64,000 nucleotides of DNA from Isoptericola sediminis (lineage in GTDB: Bacteria; Actinomycetota; Actinomycetes; Actinomycetales; Cellulomonadaceae). The stretch lies in contig NZ_JABFAJ010000007.1 in NCBI RefSeq assembly GCF_013085345.1, forward strand, positions 34,475 to 98,474, written 5' to 3'. The position numbers were made by a program, and so were the translations under genes. The notes below the pieces were generated by a model. The model had not been told where the DNA came from. It was given only the letters and a program-made list of their open reading frames with translations, and did no database searches. This document shows positions 47,323-55,868 of this stretch, piece by piece. How positions within the stretch are numbered: position 1 is the first letter of the stretch; every line of letters begins with the position of its first letter.

Positions 47323-47748
47323 ATGCCGCGCCGACGCCACCTCCTGACCACCGCAGCACTCCTCCCCCTGCTCACGGCCGGGTGCGCAGGCCCCGAGCCC
47401 GGTAGCGCGTCAGCGTGCGCCGCGCCGGAGCTGACCTGGGCCACCGACACCGCTGCGGCGGGTGACGCCGTCGCCCTGCACGGCGAGGGCATGCACTCCG
47501 GCTGCGAGGACGGGTCCGGGGACACGGAGGAACCCTTCGAGTTCAGCGCCGCCTCCCTGGTCGTGGACGGCGAACCGGTGGAACCGGGGCCGGCCATCCC
47601 CGGCACGCTCGCGGCGTCCGAGGACGGCACGTTCGACATGCAGGTCGCCCTGCCGCCGGACCTCGCCGAGGGCGCCCAGGTGACCGTCGAGCTGACGGTC
47701 ACCGAGGGTGCGTCCGTGGTCTCGGACGCGCTGACGATCGGCGGCTAG
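47323..47748 (+). CDS. Small secreted lipoprotein of unknown function
   Basis: The product has 141 residues. The signal peptide RRRHLLTTAALLPLLTAGC ends in a lipobox, so the mature protein of ~120 residues is lipid-anchored. The mature part has two further cysteines (SACAAPEL and HSGCEDG), is acidic, and ends with alternating hydrophobic residues suggesting an Ig-like beta sandwich (GTFDMQVALPPDLAEGAQVTVELTVTEG). I do not recognise a named family. It follows nhaA by 81 bases but has its own start region, and converges with arcA. Confidence 0.7.
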   Translation: MPRRRHLLTTAALLPLLTAGCAGPEPGSASACAAPELTWATDTAAAGDAVALHGEGMHSGCEDGSGDTEEPFEFSAASLVVDGEPVEPGPAIPGTLAASEDGTFDMQVALPPDLAEGAQVTVELTVTEGASVVSDALTIGG

Positions 47749-47754
47749 GGCGGG

Positions 47755-49008
47755 TCAGTCCAGCGGGTCGCGCACGATCGGGCACGTCATGCAGTGCCCG
47801 CCGCCGCGGCCGCGGCCGAGCTCCGCGCCGACGATCTCGATCACCTCGACCCCGGCGCGCCGCAGCGCCGCGTTCGTCAGGGTGTTGCGGTCGTAGGTGA
47901 ACACCACGCCGGGCTCGAGGGCGACCGCGTTGTTCCCGGAGTCCCACTGCTGGCGCTCGGAGGCGTACAGGTCCCCGGCCGTCTCGACGACCCGCAGCCG
48001 CGGCAGCCCCATGGCCTCGGCGACCACGTCGACGAAGGACTTGCCGCGGGCGTCGACCACCTCGATCCCGGGTGACCGGTCGCTCGGGTAGAGCACGTAG
48101 GGGTGGATGCCGTCGACGATCTGCGGGTGCACCGTCACCAGGTCGCGGTCGGCGAACGTGAACACCGTGTCGAGGTGCATCGCGGCCCGCAGCCGCGGCA
48201 TGCCGGCCACGACGACCTGCCGGGCCGCACCGGCGTCGAAGAGCGCCTTGGCGAACTGGCTGATGGCCTGGCGCGACGTGCGCTCGCTCATCCCGACGAG
48301 GACGACGCCGTCGCCGACCGGCATGACGTCGCCCCCCTCGAGCGAGGCCTGCGCCCAGTCGACCTCCGGGTCGCCCCACCAGATCGTGGAGTCCTTGTAG
48401 CCCGGGTGGAAGGAGTAGATCGCCGTCATCAGCAGCGTCTCGTCCTTGCGGGCCGGCCAGTACAGCGGGTTCAGCGTCAGCCCGCCGTAGATCCAGCAGG
48501 TCGTGTCCCGGGTGTACAGCGTGTTGGGCAGCGGCGGCAGCAGGTACTCCCGGGCGTCGGGCGACTCGCGCGCCAGGGAGACGTACCCCGTCAGGTAGTC
48601 CTGGGGCATGTCCGCCGTGGACAGCCCGCCGATGAGGAACCGGGCGAGCTCGTGCGGCGCCAGCGACTCGAGATAGGCCCGGGTGCCGTCGACCAGTCCC
48701 AGCCCGACCCGGTTCGGCACCAGGAGCCGGTCCAGCAGCCAGGCGCGGGCGGCCGGGATCGCCATCGTCTCGGCGAGCAGGTCGTGCAGCTCGACGACCT
48801 CGACCCCGCGGGAGGTCAGCTTCTCCACGAAGTCGGCGTGGTCGCGCTGGGCGGCCTCCACCCACATCACGTCGTCGAACAACAGGTCGTCGCTGTTGGT
48901 CGGGGTGAGCCGCTCGTGCGCCAGACCCGGTCGGCAGACCAGGACCTTGCGCAGCCGCCCGACCTCCGAGTGCACGCCGTGGGCAGTCGCTCCGGTGGTT
49001 CCCGTCAC
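47755..49008 (-). CDS. arcA: Arginine deiminase
   Basis: The 417-residue enzyme hydrolyses L-arginine to citrulline and ammonia. Motifs: [67 protein letters not shown] (catalytic His) and the C-terminal [13 protein letters not shown] with Cys406, the same residue number as the nucleophile of the Pseudomonas enzyme. Length is as expected (~410). AAGGAGAAGG precedes the GTG at 49008. It is co-transcribed with the antiporter gene just upstream. Carbamate kinase and catabolic ornithine carbamoyltransferase are not beside it, so the ATP-yielding part of the pathway would have to be elsewhere. Confidence 0.95.
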   Translation of the reverse strand: MTGTTGATAHGVHSEVGRLRKVLVCRPGLAHERLTPTNSDDLLFDDVMWVEAAQRDHADFVEKLTSRGVEVVELHDLLAETMAIPAARAWLLDRLLVPNRVGLGLVDGTRAYLESLAPHELARFLIGGLSTADMPQDYLTGYVSLARESPDAREYLLPPLPNTLYTRDTTCWIYGGLTLNPLYWPARKDETLLMTAIYSFHPGYKDSTIWWGDPEVDWAQASLEGGDVMPVGDGVVLVGMSERTSRQAISQFAKALFDAGAARQVVVAGMPRLRAAMHLDTVFTFADRDLVTVHPQIVDGIHPYVLYPSDRSPGIEVVDARGKSFVDVVAEAMGLPRLRVVETAGDLYASERQQWDSGNNAVALEPGVVFTYDRNTLTNAALRRAGVEVIEIVGAELGRGRGGGHCMTCPIVRDPLD

Positions 49009-49024
49009 GGTCCTTCTCCTTGTC

Positions 49025-50464
49025 TCACAGGGTGACCCAGCCGGTCGCCAACCCGACGACGCCGAGCACCGCGCCGGCCGTGACGACCCCGAACAGGACG
49101 AGCTCCGGCGGGCGGAACACCGCCCGGCCCTGCTCACGCCGGGTCATCACGAAGAGCAGCGTGGCAGGCGCGTAGAAGATCAGCGACAGGAGCAGCAGGT
49201 CGAGCCCGGCCGCGAACACCAGGAACGCCGTGTAGAGGGTCGCCAGGACGGCGATGACGAGGTCGGCGCGCAGCGTCCGGGCGGGCGCGCCGTCGTACGT
49301 CTCGCGCCGGAGCCGGAGCTTGAGCGCGTAGGCCGCGGCCAGCAGGAACGGGATGAGGGTCATCGCCGCCGTCAGGTCGAGGGCGAAGTCGAAGGCGTCG
49401 GCGCTGAACAGCGTGATGACGAGCACGACCTGCGACAGCACGGTGGTCAGCAGCAGGGCGCTGATCGGGACGTCGCGCGCCGAGGTCCGGGACAGGAATC
49501 GGGGCATGTCACGGTCCTTGGCGGCGACGAACAGCACCTCGGCCGCCATGAGGGTCCAGGCCAGGTAGGCGCCGAGCACGGAGATGATCAGGCCGACGCT
49601 GACGAACGCGGTGCCCCACTCCCCGACCGCCGCGTCGAGCACACCGGCCATGGAGGGCTGCCGCAGCTCGGCGATCTCCTCGACGGGCAGCACGCCGTAG
49701 GACACCATCGTCACCGACGCGAAGATCGCCAGGACGCTGCCGAAGCCCAGCAGGGTGGCCCGGCCGACGTCCTCGCGCCGCCGCGCGTGCCGCGAGTAGA
49801 CGCTCGCCCCCTCGACGCCGAGGAACACGAAGACCGTGATCAGCATCGTGTCCCGCACCTGGTCGAAGAGGGAACCGTAGGACTCCCCGCCCCAGTTGGC
49901 GGCGAAGACCGCCGGGTCGAACACGAACAGCGCCAGCAGGACGAACACGACGATCGGGACCAGCTTGGCGACCGTCACGACACGGTTGATGGCCGTGGCC
50001 TCGGTGATGCCGCGGCGCACCAGCAGGTAGAAGAGCCACAGGCCCACCGACGACACGGCCACCGCGACCAGGGTGTCCCCCTCGCCCAGGGCGGGGACCC
50101 AGGCGCCGAGCGTGGACATGATGAGCACCCAGTAGGTCACGTTGCCCACGCAGGCGCTGGCCCAGTAGCCGGCCGCGGAGAAGAACCCCGTGTACTCGCC
50201 GAACCCGGCCTTGGCGTAGGCGAACACCCCGGCGTCGAGGTCCGGGCGGCGCACGGCGAGGCGCTGGAAGACGAGCGCCAGGGTGAGCATGCCGCCGCCG
50301 GCCACGGCCCAGGCGATCAGCGCGCCGGCCACCCCGGTCTCCTCGGCGAACCGGCTGGGCAGGGAGAACACGCCGGCGCCGACCATGGAACCGACGACCA
50401 TGGCCGTGAGCGTCCAGACGCCGACCGTCGTCCGGGTCGCCCGCGTGTCCTCCTGCGACGTCAT
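49025..50464 (-). CDS. arcD: Arginine/ornithine antiporter (APC family)
   Basis: The 479-residue transporter has 12-13 helices. The first helix contains [19 protein letters not shown], the substrate-binding GSxxGxG motif of the APC superfamily; [17 protein letters not shown] and [26 protein letters not shown] match ArcD/ YdgI-type basic amino-acid antiporters. It should exchange arginine for ornithine or citrulline across the membrane and feeds the adjacent arginine deiminase, whose start lies 16 bases after this stop. The ATG at 50464 gives a short polar N-terminus before the first helix. Confidence 0.9.
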   Translation of the reverse strand: MTSQEDTRATRTTVGVWTLTAMVVGSMVGAGVFSLPSRFAEETGVAGALIAWAVAGGGMLTLALVFQRLAVRRPDLDAGVFAYAKAGFGEYTGFFSAAGYWASACVGNVTYWVLIMSTLGAWVPALGEGDTLVAVAVSSVGLWLFYLLVRRGITEATAINRVVTVAKLVPIVVFVLLALFVFDPAVFAANWGGESYGSLFDQVRDTMLITVFVFLGVEGASVYSRHARRREDVGRATLLGFGSVLAIFASVTMVSYGVLPVEEIAELRQPSMAGVLDAAVGEWGTAFVSVGLIISVLGAYLAWTLMAAEVLFVAAKDRDMPRFLSRTSARDVPISALLLTTVLSQVVLVITLFSADAFDFALDLTAAMTLIPFLLAAAYALKLRLRRETYDGAPARTLRADLVIAVLATLYTAFLVFAAGLDLLLLSLIFYAPATLLFVMTRREQGRAVFRPPELVLFGVVTAGAVLGVVGLATGWVTL

Positions 50465-50554
50465 CGTCAGCCCCCCGTCACGCTGCCGGTGGATCCACGT
50501 GCCGCCATCGTGGCAGGCAGGTCGGCACTCCGCACCAGGGGCCCGTGCCGGGCG

Positions 50555-52393
50555 TCATTCCACGGTGACGGACTTGGCCAGGTTGCGGGGGCGGTCGACG
50601 TCCTCGCCCAGCGCCACGGCCGCGTGGTACCCGAGGAGCTGGGTGGGGATGGTGAGCAGGATCGGGTCGAGCTCGACCTCGTTGCGCGGCACCTCGATGC
50701 GCGACGTCGCGGCGTCGCCGAGCTCGACACCCGGGTGGGTGATCGCCACGACGGCACCGCCCCGGGCGCGGATCTCCTGCGCCGCCGTGATGTTGCGCTC
50801 CACCAGGTCGTCGTCGGGGATGATCGCCACCGACGGCAGCTCGGGGCTGATGAGCGCGAGCGGGCCGTGCTTGAGCTCGCTGGTCGGGTACGCCTCCGCG
50901 TGCCGGTAGGTGATCTCCTTGAACTTCTGCGCGCCCTCGCGGGCGACGGGGTAGCCCCGCACCCGGCCCACGAAGAACAGGCTCGCGGCGGTCGCGAGCT
51001 CGCGCGCCGCCTCGGCGAGCGCCTCCTCGTCGGCGAGGATCTCGCGGATCTGCCCGGGGATCGCCCGCAGACCGGCGATGATGCGCCGGCCGTCGGCGTA
51101 GGAGAGGTCGTGGACCCGGCCCAGCACGAGGGCGAGCAGCGCGAAACCGATCGACATGTGCGTCAACGCCTTGGTGGAGGCGACCGCGACCTCGGGCCCC
51201 GCGTGCAGGTAGATGCCGCCGTCGACCTCGCGGGCGATCGAGGACCCGACCGCGTTGACGAGCCCGACGACGGTGCCGCCCTTGCGCTGCACCTCGCGGA
51301 CCGCGAAGAGGGTGTCGGCGGTCTCGCCGGACTGGCTGACCACGACGTACAGCGTGGTGGGCTCGATGATCGGGTTGCGGTAGCGGAACTCGCTGGCGGG
51401 CTCGGCGTCGGCGGGGATCCGCGCGAGGTCCTCGATCATCGAGGCGCCGAGCTGGCCGACGTAGTACGCCGACCCGCAGCCCAGCACCTTGACCCGGTCG
51501 AAGCGGCGCAGGTCGCGCGGCTCGAGGTTGAGGCCGGCCAGCTTGGCGGTGCCGAACCGGTCGTCGAGGCGGCCGGTGAGCATCCGTTCGACGCTGTCGG
51601 GCTGCTCGTGGATCTCCTTGTGCATGAAGTGCGCGTGGCCGTCGAGCTCCAGCTCCTCGACGGTGAGGTCGAGGGTGACGGCGGACCGGGCCGTTCGCTC
51701 CTCGCCGGCGGTGAAGCTGTGGAATCCGTCGGCGGTCACGGTGGCGAAGTCGCCGTCGTCGAGCAGCACGACCTGGCTGGTGTGCCGCACGATCGCCGCC
51801 GGGTCGGAGGCCACGAACATCTCGCCGTCACCCACGCCCAGCAGCAGCGGGGACCCGTTGCGGGCCACCACGACGCGGTCGGGGGTCTCGACGTCGAGCA
51901 CGGCGAGGGCGTAGGTGCCGTCGATCTGCGCGACGGCGGCCCGGACGGCGTCCTCGACGCTCAGCCCGGCGTCGAGCTCGCGGGCCACGAGGTGGGCGAC
52001 GACCTCGGTGTCGGTGTCCGAGGTGAGGTCCACACCGTCGTCGGCCAGACGGCTGCGCAGCGTGGCGAAGTTGTCGATGATCCCGTTGTGGACCACGTGC
52101 ACCCGGCCGTCGGCCGAGGTGTGCGGGTGGGCGTTGCGCTCGCTGGGCTCACCGTGCGTGGCCCACCGGGTGTGCCCGATCCCCGTGGTGCCGGCGAGCC
52201 GGGCCGGCAGCGCGGCCTCGAGGTCGCGGACGCGGCCCCGGGCGCGGACCACGCGTGACGGGTGCACGGAGGACCGCGGGTTGAGCACGGCGACGCCCGC
52301 CGAGTCGTAGCCGCGGTACTCGAGCCGCGTGAGGCCTTCGACGAGGACGGGGGCGGCCTGCTGGGGGCCGACGTAGCCGACGATTCCGCACAT
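50555..52393 (-). CDS. glmS: Glutamine--fructose-6-phosphate aminotransferase (isomerizing)
   Basis: The 612-residue enzyme makes glucosamine-6-phosphate for peptidoglycan and, in Actinomycetota, mycothiol. The N-terminal glutaminase begins MCGIVGYVG with catalytic Cys at position 2, plus RWATHGEPSERNAHPH and HNGIIDNF. Two SIS domains follow: GCGSAYYVGQLGASMIEDLARIPADAEPASEFRYRNP and SQSGETADTLFAVRE in the first, and ASLFFVGRVRGYPVAREGAQKFKEITYRHAEAYPTSELKHGPLALI in the second. It ends LAKSVTVE, the conserved C-terminus. GGAG lies eight bases before the ATG. There is no glmS ribozyme-like sequence upstream that I can recognise. Confidence 0.96.
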   Translation of the reverse strand: MCGIVGYVGPQQAAPVLVEGLTRLEYRGYDSAGVAVLNPRSSVHPSRVVRARGRVRDLEAALPARLAGTTGIGHTRWATHGEPSERNAHPHTSADGRVHVVHNGIIDNFATLRSRLADDGVDLTSDTDTEVVAHLVARELDAGLSVEDAVRAAVAQIDGTYALAVLDVETPDRVVVARNGSPLLLGVGDGEMFVASDPAAIVRHTSQVVLLDDGDFATVTADGFHSFTAGEERTARSAVTLDLTVEELELDGHAHFMHKEIHEQPDSVERMLTGRLDDRFGTAKLAGLNLEPRDLRRFDRVKVLGCGSAYYVGQLGASMIEDLARIPADAEPASEFRYRNPIIEPTTLYVVVSQSGETADTLFAVREVQRKGGTVVGLVNAVGSSIAREVDGGIYLHAGPEVAVASTKALTHMSIGFALLALVLGRVHDLSYADGRRIIAGLRAIPGQIREILADEEALAEAARELATAASLFFVGRVRGYPVAREGAQKFKEITYRHAEAYPTSELKHGPLALISPELPSVAIIPDDDLVERNITAAQEIRARGGAVVAITHPGVELGDAATSRIEVPRNEVELDPILLTIPTQLLGYHAAVALGEDVDRPRNLAKSVTVE

Positions 52394-52437
52394 GGTTGCT
52401 GCTCCGGAGGGTGTGGTTGGACGGGTAGACGAGCAGG

Positions 52438-52710
52438 TCAGCCGGTGACGATGCGGCGGACCTGCCGCTCGGTCAGGACCGGAGCGGCGACGACCCGGGC
52501 CCGCAGCTCGGCGACGATCCGGGCGTAGACCGCGTCGTTCCGGTGGCCGGCGGCCCGCAGGCTCGCGTGCCGGCGGCGGACGTAGTCCTCGACGGGTTCG
52601 GCGTACCAGGCCAGGACGTCCTCGACCACGCGGGCGCCCTCGGACGCCGTGAGGCCGGTCGTCGCGGCGATGCGCGCGACGAGCTCGGGGTCGATGCCGT
52701 GCTCCTGCAT
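52438..52710 (-). CDS. Small conserved helical protein beside glmS
   Basis: The product has 90 residues, mostly alpha-helical by composition. The segment VEDYVRRRHASLRAAGHRNDAVYARIVAELRARVVAAPVLTERQVRRIVTG is strongly patterned and looks like a conserved family, but I cannot name it. It is basic in the C-terminal half, so nucleic-acid or protein binding is possible. A GGCGGG site precedes the ATG at 52710; an in-frame start 12 codons upstream would run toward the hairpin at 52747. It lies upstream of glmS in the same direction with a 44-base gap. Confidence 0.55.
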   Translation of the reverse strand: MQEHGIDPELVARIAATTGLTASEGARVVEDVLAWYAEPVEDYVRRRHASLRAAGHRNDAVYARIVAELRARVVAAPVLTERQVRRIVTG

Positions 52711-52746
52711 CCCGCCATGGTGCGCCACGGCGGGCCGACTGTCCAC

Positions 52747-52770
52747 TTCCTGCCCGATTTCGGGCAGGAA
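52747..52770 (-). terminator. Perfect 11-bp hairpin after TetR gene
   Basis: TTCCTGCCCGA (52747-52757) pairs with TCGGGCAGGAA (52760-52770) around a 2-base loop, three bases beyond the TetR stop. It is probably the TetR terminator; it also stands just upstream of the small helical protein gene, so an operator role cannot be excluded. Confidence 0.6.
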
Positions 52771-52773
52771 GCG

Positions 52774-53361
52774 CTATGTCGACTCGGCCTCGAGCAGGCC
52801 GAGGACTCCGTCGAGGGCGCTGACGGCCCCGGCGGGGTCGACCCGCACGGTGGCGAAGGCGCTGACCACGAGCGCCGTGCACAGGTCCGCGACGCGGTCC
52901 CGCTCGGCGACGTCCCGATCGCCGAACCGGGCGTCCACGCCGCGGCCCAGCGCGGACCGCAGCTCGGCCCGGTAGGCGGCGACGGTCCGACGGACGGTCT
53001 CGTCGCGGGAGATCGGCGACCCGGAGGTGTTGACGAGCAGACAGCCGCTGTCCGCCTGGATCGAGTCGGCGCGCAGGAGCGCCGACCGCAGGCCCACGAC
53101 GTAGTCGACGACCACGTCCGGGCCGACGGGGTCGACGACGAGGGGGCGCAACCGGGGACGCACGACGTCGTCGAGGTAGGCCTGCACGGCGGCGTCGAAG
53201 AGGCCGCGCTTGGACCCGAAGGCGTGGTACAGGCTCGAGCGGTTCAGCCCGGTGGCCCGCTCCAGGGCGGGGACGGAGGTCGCCTCGTACCCGGACCTCC
53301 AGAACACGCCGAGCGCGGCGCGCACCACCTCGGCGGTCTCGAAGGTCTGCGCCCTACCCAT
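52774..53361 (-). CDS. TetR-family transcriptional repressor
   Basis: The product has 195 residues. The N-terminal helix-turn-helix is ALGVFWRSGYEATSVPALERATGLNRSSLYHAFGSKRGLF; the C-terminal ligand domain has a CLLVN motif (SGCLLVNTSGS) typical of the AcrR/NemR-like subgroup that senses reactive electrophiles or thiol-modifying agents through Cys. GGGGAG precedes the ATG at 53361. It diverges from a DUF1304 gene and an NADP-dependent oxidoreductase; a palindrome in the shared promoter region fits autoregulation and control of that pair. Confidence 0.9.
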   Translation of the reverse strand: MGRAQTFETAEVVRAALGVFWRSGYEATSVPALERATGLNRSSLYHAFGSKRGLFDAAVQAYLDDVVRPRLRPLVVDPVGPDVVVDYVVGLRSALLRADSIQADSGCLLVNTSGSPISRDETVRRTVAAYRAELRSALGRGVDARFGDRDVAERDRVADLCTALVVSAFATVRVDPAGAVSALDGVLGLLEAEST

Positions 53362-53390
53362 GCCACGCTCCCCGTTTGCTGCAACGATCA

Positions 53391-53410
53391 TTCCACTATA
53401 CGTTGTGGAA
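53391..53410. promoter_or_regulatory. TetR operator candidate in divergent region
   Basis: TTCCAC (53391-53396) and GTGGAA (53405-53410) form an inverted repeat with an 8-base spacer containing TATACGTT, which may also hold overlapping -10 boxes for both directions. It is 30 bases upstream of the TetR start and 50 bases upstream of the DUF1304 start. Confidence 0.6.
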
Positions 53411-53459
53411 CGAGCAGTGCAGAACGACCGTGCCGTCCACCGACCGAGGAGCGACTCCG

Positions 53460-53858
53460 ATGATCGTCACGGGACTGGTCCTGGCCGGCCTCGCCGCTGC
53501 ACTGCACGTCTACATCTTCTGGCTGGAGTCCTTCGCCTGGACCACCCGGGCGCGCGCCGTGTTCGGCACGACGGCGGACCAGGCGGCCGCGACCCGCGAG
53601 CTCGCCTTCAACCAGGGGTTCTACAACCTGTTCCTCGCGATCATCGCCGTGACCGGCATCGTCCTGACGCTGCTGACCGGAGCGTCCGACGACCCGAGCC
53701 CGGCCGGCGCGTCGCTCCTCCTCGCGGGCACCGGCGCGATGACGGCGGCGGCGATGGTGCTCCTGGTCTCCTCGCCGGACAAGCGCCGCGCCGCCGTCGT
53801 GCAGGGCACGCTGCCGCTGCTCGCCGTCGTCGCCGTGACGGCGGCCCTCCTCTCCTGA
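53460..53858 (+). CDS. DUF1304 small membrane protein
   Basis: The 132-residue protein has four membrane helices. The motifs HVYIFWLESFAWTT (first helix and loop) and ELAFNQGFYNLFLAIIAVTG are diagnostic for DUF1304 (COG3759), a family of unknown function often encoded beside MarR/TetR regulators and oxidoreductases. GAGGAG precedes the ATG at 53460. It is the first gene downstream of the TetR operator and is followed 44 bases later by the oxidoreductase. Confidence 0.85.
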   Translation: MIVTGLVLAGLAAALHVYIFWLESFAWTTRARAVFGTTADQAAATRELAFNQGFYNLFLAIIAVTGIVLTLLTGASDDPSPAGASLLLAGTGAMTAAAMVLLVSSPDKRRAAVVQGTLPLLAVVAVTAALLS

Positions 53859-53902
53859 CCCACCGACCGACCGCAGCACCCCACCCTTCTCGGAGTTCCC
53901 CC

Positions 53903-54919
53903 ATGTCCCAGGCCACCTCCACCCAGATCCAGCTCGCGGCCCGTCCCACCGGCTGGCCCACTGCGGAGACGTTCCGCACCGTCGAGGTCACCTACGGCGA
54001 CCTCGAGCCCGGCCAGGTCCGCGTCGCCAACGAGTACGTGTCCGTCGACCCCTACATGCGCGGTCGGATGAACGACGTCAAGAGCTACGTCCCGCCGTTC
54101 GCGCTGGACGAGACCATGACCGGCGGCGCCGTCGGCCGGGTCGTCGAGTCCGCGTCCGACGACGTCCCCGTCGGCGCCCTGGTGCTGCACCAGTACGGCT
54201 GGCGCGACGTGGTCCAGGAGGACGCCGGCGGGTTCCAGGTCCTCCCCGAGATCCCCGGCGTCCCGTCGTCCCTCTACCTCGGCATCCTCGGCATGACCGG
54301 CCTGACCGCCTACGTCGGTCTCACCACGATCGCCGACCTGCACGAGGGCGACACCGTGTTCGTCTCCGGTGCCGCCGGTGCTGTCGGCACGGCCGTCGGC
54401 CAGATCGCGCGCCTCCTCGGCGCCGGACGCGTCATCGGCTCCGCGGGCTCGGCCGAGAAGGTCGAGCTGCTCACCAGCCGGTACGGCTACGACGCCGCGT
54501 TCAACTACAAGGACGGCCCGGTGCGGGAACAGCTGCGCGAGGTCACCCCCGACGGCGTCGACGTGTTCTTCGACAACGTCGGCGGCGACCACCTCGAGGC
54601 GGCGCTGGACCGGATGAACACCGGCGGACGCATCGCCCTGTGCGGTGCCATCTCGCAGTACAACGACACCGAGCGCACGCCCGGCCCGGACAACCTGGCG
54701 AACGCGATCACGCGCGGCCTCACCCTGCGCGGATTCACCCTCGGCGGCTACCTGGACCACGCCCCCCGGTTCCGCGAGCTGATGACCGGCTGGTTCTCCG
54801 AGGAGAAGATCGCCTACGACGAGACGGTCGTGGACGGCATCGAGAAGGCCCCGCAGGCGTTCCTCGACATGATGAGCGGCGGCAACGTCGGCAAGATGCT
54901 GGTCCGCACCGGCGCCTGA
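53903..54919 (+). CDS. NADP-dependent oxidoreductase, MDR superfamily (CurA/PTGR-like)
   Basis: The 338-residue zinc-free medium-chain reductase has the leading signature NEYVSVDPYMRGRMND and the NADPH-binding motif VFVSGAAGAVGTAVGQIARLLGAGRVIGSAGS. VFFDNVGGDHLEAAL and GGRIALCGAISQYN complete the pattern of prostaglandin/leukotriene reductases and E. coli CurA. Members reduce alpha,beta-unsaturated ketones or aldehydes, often as detoxification. With the TetR repressor and DUF1304 gene it makes a plausible electrophile-response unit. CGGAG lies upstream of the ATG at 53903. Confidence 0.9.
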   Translation: MSQATSTQIQLAARPTGWPTAETFRTVEVTYGDLEPGQVRVANEYVSVDPYMRGRMNDVKSYVPPFALDETMTGGAVGRVVESASDDVPVGALVLHQYGWRDVVQEDAGGFQVLPEIPGVPSSLYLGILGMTGLTAYVGLTTIADLHEGDTVFVSGAAGAVGTAVGQIARLLGAGRVIGSAGSAEKVELLTSRYGYDAAFNYKDGPVREQLREVTPDGVDVFFDNVGGDHLEAALDRMNTGGRIALCGAISQYNDTERTPGPDNLANAITRGLTLRGFTLGGYLDHAPRFRELMTGWFSEEKIAYDETVVDGIEKAPQAFLDMMSGGNVGKMLVRTGA

Positions 54920-54927
54920 GGCCACCG

Positions 54928-54972
54928 CGCCGTCCGGCGCGCGGGCCGCTCGGGCCTGCCCGCCGGACGGCG
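54928..54972. terminator. Perfect 11-bp hairpin between convergent genes
   Basis: CGCCGTCCGGC (54928-54938) pairs with GCCGGACGGCG (54962-54972), with further inner pairing. It lies between the oxidoreductase and the converging CPBP gene. Confidence 0.55.
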
Positions 54973-54976
54973 GCAC

Positions 54977-55762
54977 TCACCCCGCGAGCAACGGGACGCC
55001 GGCGCCGAGGAGGCCGACGCCGAACAGGGTCCAGTCGTTGAGGACGTGCGCCCCCGCGCAGACCCAGAGGTTCTTGGTCAGCAGGTACGGGATCGTCAGG
55101 ATGAGCCGGGCGGTCCCGATGACCACGAAGCACTGCACCACGTTCCAGTCGTAGGTCGGCAGGTGCACCGCGCCGAACAGCAGCGCCGTGCCGATCCACG
55201 CGGTCACGATCGTGGCGCGGCGTGACCAGCCCAGCCGCGTCACCCCGAGGTAGAGCAGCGCCAGGAAGGGCAGGATCGTCAGCAGCTCCTCGCCGACGAG
55301 CTGCGGGACCATCGAGGCGAACCGCAGCACGCGCTCCCCAGCGCCCATCTCCTGGATCTCGGCGCCCGCCGCGTTGGTCGCCGCCCCCACCGTCGCCCGG
55401 ACGATGCCCCCGACGACCAGCGTCACGACGACGTTGAACGCGGCGAAGGCGACCATGATCCCCACGTCCTTCCACCCCACGCGGTGGAACAGCGCCGTCC
55501 AGTGCCGCCCAGCGACGACCGCCAGGGCCGCCAGCGGGACCCCGGCGAACAGCAGCGCCCGGACCCACTGGCCGACCAACGGTGCGCCCGGCACGGGCAG
55601 CAGGATCAGCAGGACGAAGGCCACCGCGACGCCGACCAGGACGACCGCCCACTGAGGACCGCGCAGCAGAACCGGGTCGCCGGCATAGAAGGGGAAGTCC
55701 CTCGTGGCCGGCTCCTGCGCCGTGCGGGACTCGGTCGAGCCGGTCGGGTCGGTCGTCGCCAT
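54977..55762 (-). CDS. CPBP-family intramembrane metalloprotease
   Basis: The 261-residue membrane protein has seven or eight helices. It has the CPBP motifs PQLVGEELLTILPFLALLYL (Glu-Glu pair), LLFGAVHLPTYDW (catalytic His with FxxxH) and LWVCAGAHVLNDWTLFG (second His/Asn). It therefore looks catalytically complete, unlike the copy at 26.8 kb. The substrate is unknown; possible roles are peptide processing or self-immunity. A GGGAG site precedes the ATG at 55762; an ATG nine codons upstream is less well supported. Confidence 0.85.
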   Translation of the reverse strand: MATTDPTGSTESRTAQEPATRDFPFYAGDPVLLRGPQWAVVLVGVAVAFVLLILLPVPGAPLVGQWVRALLFAGVPLAALAVVAGRHWTALFHRVGWKDVGIMVAFAAFNVVVTLVVGGIVRATVGAATNAAGAEIQEMGAGERVLRFASMVPQLVGEELLTILPFLALLYLGVTRLGWSRRATIVTAWIGTALLFGAVHLPTYDWNVVQCFVVIGTARLILTIPYLLTKNLWVCAGAHVLNDWTLFGVGLLGAGVPLLAG

Positions 55763-55868
55763 GAAGGCTCCCGTCTCCGGAGGGTGCACTGCCCGACAGG
55801 TCCCTTCCTACCGGCATGGCGCGCCCGCGCGCGGCGGGAACGCGATCCCCCCGGTTTCACCCGCTGTC

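Noticed and set aside
48683..52258. A 1191-codon plus-strand frame opposite arcD and glmS
   Set aside because: It has no domain and is fully explained by GC bias antisense to two strongly conserved genes.
52393..52437. glmS ribozyme or riboswitch upstream of glmS
   Set aside because: The gap to the upstream gene is 44 bases, too short for the ribozyme, and no matching core is seen.
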